Part shown: piece by piece, positions 61,501 through 64,000 of the stretch | Layout: the number at the start of each line of letters is the position of its first letter | How positions within the stretch are numbered: position 1 is the first letter of the stretch | Source: Nocardia sp. NBC_00508 | Lineage (GTDB): Bacteria > Actinomycetota > Actinomycetes > Mycobacteriales > Mycobacteriaceae | Direction: 5' to 3' | Assembly (NCBI RefSeq): GCF_036346875.1 | Contig: NZ_CP107852.1 | Span: 5,022,001 to 5,086,000, forward strand | Length of the DNA stretch: 64,000 bases | Notes under the pieces: generated by a model | Told to the model about the DNA's origin: nothing | The model's input: only the letters and a program-made list of their open reading frames with translations | Databases searched by the model: none | Made by a program: the position numbers and the translations under genes

Positions 61501-64000
61501 TCGCCGACCGGCACCAGTAACGGAGTCCTCTACATTTACGGCGGATCCCCCGCCCTCCTGGCAGTGATCCCCGACCTGGGCCCCGAAGCCGGCGGCAACA
61601 CGGTCGTACTTCAAGGCGACAACTTCACCGGGGCCCTCGCGGTGGATTTCGGCGTCACCGCGGCGACGTCCTTTACCGTCGACTCCGATGCCCAGATCAC
61701 GGCCGTCGTCCCCGCCGGGACCGGAACGGTGCCGGTGACGGTGACGAATCAGTTCGGCATCGGCAACAGTGTCACGTACCACTACCTCGGAGTTCCTACC
61801 CTCACCTCGGTCGACCCGGACCAGGGCCCAACATCCGGTGGCAACACGATCACGCTGACGGGCACCGCATTCACCGGGGCCAGTGGGGTCGAATTCGGTG
61901 GGACAGCGGCGATTTCCTTCACGGTGGTCTCCGACACCGAGATCACCGCGGTCGCCCCGGCAGGCACTGGCACAGCCCAGGTCACCGTCACCACCCCGGG
62001 TGGCACCAGCAACGCCGCGACCTATGTCTACGTCGCGGCACCCACACTCGCCACGGTGGCTCCCGCCTCGGGGCCGGAGAACGGCGGCAATACGGTCACC
62101 CTGAGTGGCACGGACTTCGGCTCCGCGACCGCGGTGGATTTCGGTGCGAGCGCGGCGGTGTCGTTCGCCGTGGTGTCGGACACCGAGATCAGTGCGGTCG
62201 TGCCTGCGGGGACGGGCTCGGTGAATGTCACGGTCACGACTGCGGGTGGTGTCAGCAATGGTGTCCTCTACGCCTATGTCCCAGCACCTACACTCGCCTC
62301 GATCGTGCCTGACTCGGGTCCCGAGACCGGTGGCAATACTGTTGTCTTGACCGGTACCGGATTCACTGGTGCGACTGTTGTGAATTTCGGTCTCACTCCG
62401 GCGGTGTCGTTCACGGTGGTGTCGGATACCGAGATATCCGCGGTCGCTCCCGCGCGGACCGCTGCGGCGGCGGTGACCGTGGCGACTATCGGCGGCACCA
62501 GTAATGCTGTCCTGTACACGTTTGTCCCGGCATCGAGCCTCGTTGCGGTGGCTCCGGATTCGGGACCGCAGGTTGGCGGCAACACCGTCATCCTGACGGG
62601 TACGGGATTCACCGGTGCGACAGCCGTGCGTTTCGGCGTCATACCGGCTACGTCCTTCACGGTGGTGTCGGATACCGAGCTCAGTGCGGTCGCCCCTGCT
62701 GGGAGTGGCACGGCCGCGGTCACTGTCACGACCCCGGGTGGCGCCAGTAATGGTGTCTTCTACGTCTACGTCCCGGCACCCACACTCACCACGGTGGTTC
62801 CGGATTCCGGGCCGGAGACCGGAGGTAACGCGGTAACCCTGAGTGGTACGGGGTTCACTGGCGCGACCGCGGTGGATTTCGGTGCGAGCGCGGCGGTGTC
62901 GTTCGCCGTGGTGTCGGACGCTGAGATCAGTGCGGTCGTGCCTGCGGGGACGGGTTTGGAGAATGTCACTGTCACGACCGCGGGTGGTGTCAGCAACGCG
63001 GTGGTCTACACCTATGTTCCGGCGCCGACTCTCGCTGCGGTGGTTCCGGATTCGGGTCCGGAGGCCAGTGGCAATGCTGTTGTTTTGACCGGTACGGGAT
63101 TCACTGGTGCGACTGTCGTGAATTTCGGTCTCACTCCGGCGGTGTCGTTCACGGTGGTGTCGGATACCGAGATATCCGCGGTCGCTCCCGCGCGGACGGG
63201 CGCGGCAGCGGTGACCGTGACGGCTATCGGCGGTACGAGTAACGCTGTCGTCTACACGTTCGTTCCGGCACCGACTCTCGCCGCGGTGATCCCGGATTCG
63301 GGTCCGGAGACCGGTGGCAACACGGTCACTCTTGCCGGTGTCGATCTCGCCGGGGCGAGCGCGGTTGATTTCGATGGGACAGCGGCGATTTCCTTCACGG
63401 TGGTCTCCGATACCGAGATCACCGCGGTCGTGCCTGCCGGGGCCGGCACGGTCGCGGTGACCGTGACGACCCCGGGTGGTGCCAGCAATGGTGTCTCCTA
63501 CGTCTACGTCCCGGCACCGGCCCTCACATCGGTGGTTCCCGATTCCGGTCCGGAGACGGGTGGCAATACCGTTACTATCACCGGCACTGGCCTTTCGGAT
63601 ACGACTGCCCTCCACTTCGATGGGACACCGGCGGTGTCGTTCGCTGTGGTGTCGGACAGCGAGATCAGTGCGGTCGTGCCTGCGGGGACGGGCTCGGTGA
63701 ATGTCACAGTCACCACGGCCGGAGGCACCAGCAACTCGGTGGCCTACACCTATGTTCCGGCGCCCACACTGGCCTCGATCGTTCCTGACTCGGGTCCCGA
63801 GACCGGTGGCAATACTGTTGTTTTGACCGGTACGGGATTCACCGGTTCGACTGTCGTGAATTTTGGTCCCATCCCGGCGAGCTCGTTCACGGTGGTGTCG
63901 GATACCGAGATATCCGCCGTCGCTCCCGCGCGGACGGGCACAGCGGCGGTGACCGTGACGGCTATCGGCGGTACTAGTAACGCTGTCCTGTACACCTTCG
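55573..64000 (+). CDS. Giant tandem IPT/TIG-domain protein, 3' end outside window
   Basis: One frame is open from ATG 55573 to the last base, at least 2,809 codons. Translation gives about 34 immunoglobulin-like IPT/TIG domains, each opening with a PTLxSVVPxSGPETGGNTV pattern, then GTGFTGATxVxFG and ending in TVTTxGGTSNxVxYTYVPA. Early units are about 240-250 bases; later units are mostly 246. ATG follows GGAGGG at 7 bases. There is no signal peptide: the first domain begins right at the N-terminus. Units from 58279 onward fall in A-B-C trimers of 738 bases. One extra 72-base segment sits near 59476. The protein may be a cell-surface or adhesive fibre, but how it would leave the cell is not seen. 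IPT/TIG domains are certain; function is not. Confidence 0.9.
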   Translation, partial: MPTIASLAPTSGPQPGGNSVVITGSGFSGVGPLTVRFGSVATTFTIDSDTRITATAPAGTGTVPVTVTALLGGTSNALPYTYVAVPFLTSISPAQGPAETTVTVNGSGLSGATGVNFGSTPATSFTVVSETEITAVVPLGTGIVPVTVTSPVGTSNALPYIYVVFPTLTSLSPTSGPPSGGNHVVITGTGFTGPTTVRFGSTATTFTIDSPTRITAIAPPGTGTVQVTVTTSASTSNALDYTYITTPTLISVSPNSGAAAGGNTVILTGTGFTGATAVNFGATAALSFSIDSDTQITATVPGGTGTADVTVTTIVGTSNPVSYTYIPAPTLTSVVPSSGPSTGGNPVILTGADLTGTTTVLFGATPAVEFVVVSDTQISAVAPAGTGVVDVTVATAGGSSGPVTYTYVPAPTLASILPDSGPESGGNTVTLTGTNLTGTTAVYFNGTPAISFTVVSDTQITAVVAAGTAGAVVVTDTTAGGTSNGVLYTYVAAPTLASVVPDSGPVTGGDTVVLRGTGFTGVTAVRFGATPATSFTVVSGTEISAIAPAGTGTVNVAVTATGGTSNPATYSYVSAPVLGSVVPASGPETGGNTVILTGTNLTGATAVHFDANTAIAFTVVSGTQIAAEVPAGTGIVDVTVTTAGGVSNPVTYTHAPVPGLTSIVPDSGPETGGNTVTVTGTNLAGAIGVHFNGTPAISFTAVSDTQITAVVPTGTGFVDVTVTTAGGTSNPVNYTYIPAPVLVSVVPGSGPEAGGNTVILTGANLTGATSVHFDGTPATSFTVVSDAEIAAVVPAGSGTDAVTVTTPGGVGNGVAYVYVPVPALASVVPGSGPETGGNTVILTGTNLAGATALEFAGTPAVSFVVVSDSQISAVVPAGTGSANVTVTTAGGVSDGVYTYVPAPTLAAVVPDSGPETGGNTVTLSGTGFTGATVVNFGLTPAVSFTVVSDTEISAVAPARTGTAAVTVTAVGGTSNAVLYTLVPAPSLAALIPDSGPETGGNTVSLVGSNFTGTTAVDFDGTAAISFTVVSDAEITAVVPAGTGMVAVTVTTAGGAGNGVAYVYVPAPTLTTVVPDSGPETGGNTVTLSGTGFTGATAVDFGANTAVSFVVVSDSQISAVVPAGTGTANVTVTTAGGVSDPVAYTYVPAPTLASIVPDSGPETGGNTVVLTGTGFTGATVVNFGPIPASSFTVVSDTEISAVAPARTGTAAVTVTAIGGTSNAVFYTFVPAPTLAAIVPDSGPETGGTTVTLNGTNFTGATAVHFGATPAISFTVVSDTEITAVAPAGTGAATVTVTTPGGSTEVTAVAPAGARTAAVAATLPGRASSAVSYVYVPAPALASVVPGSGPETGGNTVTLTGANLTGVTALDFDGTPAVSFTVVSDTEITAVAPAGTGAVNITVTTAGGISNSVVYAYVPAPTLAAVVPDSGPEAGGNAVVLTGTGFTSATVVNFGLTPASSFTVLSDTEISAVAPARTGTAAVTVTAIGGTSNAVLYTFVPAPSLVAVTPDSGPQAGGTTVTLTGTNLTDATAVHFGVIPATSFTVVSDTEITAVAPAGTGTVAVTVTTPGGVGNGVAYVYVAAPTLATVAPASGPENGGNTVTLSGTDFGSATAVDFGASAAVSFAVVSDTEISAVVPAGTGSVNTTVTTAGGVSDPVLYAYVPAPTLAAVVPDSGPETGGNTVILSGTGFTGATVVNFGLTPAVSFTVVSDTEIAAVAPARTGTAAVTVTAIGGTSNAVLYTFVPAPTLAAIVPDSGPETGGTTVTLTGTNLTGATAVHFGVIPATSFTVVSDTELSAVTPAGTGTVAVTVTTPGGVGNGVAYVYVPAPTLTMVAPDSGPETGGNTVTITGANLAGATEVTFGATAATSFTVVSDTEISAVAPAGTGTVAVSVTTTGGSSNGISYSYVLVPALDSVVPNSGPFTGGNTVSLIGTNLTGVTSVLFGAVAAGSFTVLSDTQISVAVPAGAGTVLVTVVSPTGTSNGVLYIYGGSPALLAVIPDLGPEAGGNTVVLQGDNFTGALAVDFGVTAATSFTVDSDAQITAVVPAGTGTVPVTVTNQFGIGNSVTYHYLGVPTLTSVDPDQGPTSGGNTITLTGTAFTGASGVEFGGTAAISFTVVSDTEITAVAPAGTGTAQVTVTTPGGTSNAATYVYVAAPTLATVAPASGPENGGNTVTLSGTDFGSATAVDFGASAAVSFAVVSDTEISAVVPAGTGSVNVTVTTAGGVSNGVLYAYVPAPTLASIVPDSGPETGGNTVVLTGTGFTGATVVNFGLTPAVSFTVVSDTEISAVAPARTAAAAVTVATIGGTSNAVLYTFVPASSLVAVAPDSGPQVGGNTVILTGTGFTGATAVRFGVIPATSFTVVSDTELSAVAPAGSGTAAVTVTTPGGASNGVFYVYVPAPTLTTVVPDSGPETGGNAVTLSGTGFTGATAVDFGASAAVSFAVVSDAEISAVVPAGTGLENVTVTTAGGVSNAVVYTYVPAPTLAAVVPDSGPEASGNAVVLTGTGFTGATVVNFGLTPAVSFTVVSDTEISAVAPARTGAAAVTVTAIGGTSNAVVYTFVPAPTLAAVIPDSGPETGGNTVTLAGVDLAGASAVDFDGTAAISFTVVSDTEITAVVPAGAGTVAVTVTTPGGASNGVSYVYVPAPALTSVVPDSGPETGGNTVTITGTGLSDTTALHFDGTPAVSFAVVSDSEISAVVPAGTGSVNVTVTTAGGTSNSVAYTYVPAPTLASIVPDSGPETGGNTVVLTGTGFTGSTVVNFGPIPASSFTVVSDTEISAVAPARTGTAAVTVTAIGGTSNAVLYTF

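Noticed and set aside
61423..63615. Long minus-strand frame rich in Arg/His repeats
   Set aside because: Antisense to the IPT/TIG gene; the periodic pattern mirrors the plus-strand repeat. The plus strand has a ribosome-binding site and clear domains.

Overview
The window is high-GC actinobacterial chromosome, most probably Nocardia or a close mycolic-acid relative. The evidence is the set of genes MtrB, LpqB, WhiB1, the mycothiol-type SigH/RshA pair, SecA1, PdtaS, TB7.3 and the 24-residue protein bL37. The gene order closely follows the Mycobacterium tuberculosis block Rv3245c to Rv3205c. This is a sequence reading only; no database search was run.

Layout. 1-5985 holds mtrB (5' end cut off by the window), lpqB, a comF-type gene and the long-form ribosome hibernation factor. 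6337-9604 is an accessory insert: a three-gene module (XRE regulator, EspR-like HTH protein, ImmA/IrrE peptidase), a 55-residue protein and bluB. 9805-15954 is a lipid block on the minus strand: two membrane fatty-acid desaturases, their ferredoxin reductase, a DUF6912-like protein and a WS/DGAT-family acyltransferase. 16394-25650 holds secA1, a VapBC-like pair, an NTF2-like protein, rsgA, aroA, an aldehyde dehydrogenase and a SRAP protein. 25773-33941 holds an exported protein, ybaK, sigH-rshA, bL37, TB7.3, pdtaS, whiB1, a lipid kinase, a small membrane protein, endonuclease V and an acetyltransferase. 33938-48266 continues with gpm2-like, an F420-type oxidoreductase, an Rv3212-like protein, rhlE, an SCO6745-like protein, an alpha/beta hydrolase, a ferritin-like protein, an MmyB-type regulator divergent from yceI, the TB9.4-like DUF3107 gene, a TetR gene, a DUF3152 protease-like gene, moeZ and a TIGR02569 gene.

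From 48440 the Rv-type synteny stops. There is a four-gene cassette resembling the uncharacterised Streptomyces SCO2524-2523-2522-2521 families, including a ParA-like ATPase whose P-loop lysine is arginine. Next come a membrane protein with a potassium-channel-like pore segment, a divergent 62-residue protein and a GNAT acetyltransferase. From 55573 a single reading frame runs off the window end (at least 2,809 codons) and encodes about 34 tandem IPT/TIG domains. Much of it is organised as a 738-bp three-domain higher-order repeat.

Non-coding structure. Two repeat families stand out. One is an 80-bp tandem repeat at three loci, homogenised within each locus. The other is a dispersed intergenic element of about 120 bp with three full copies and fragments. 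Candidate regulatory sites include a perfect-spacing SigH autoregulatory promoter, a CRP-type site upstream of whiB1, a repeated GTTAC/CGTA operator in front of both desaturase transcription units, and palindromes between the MmyB-type regulator and yceI. No tRNA, rRNA, CRISPR array, insertion sequence or prophage was recognised.
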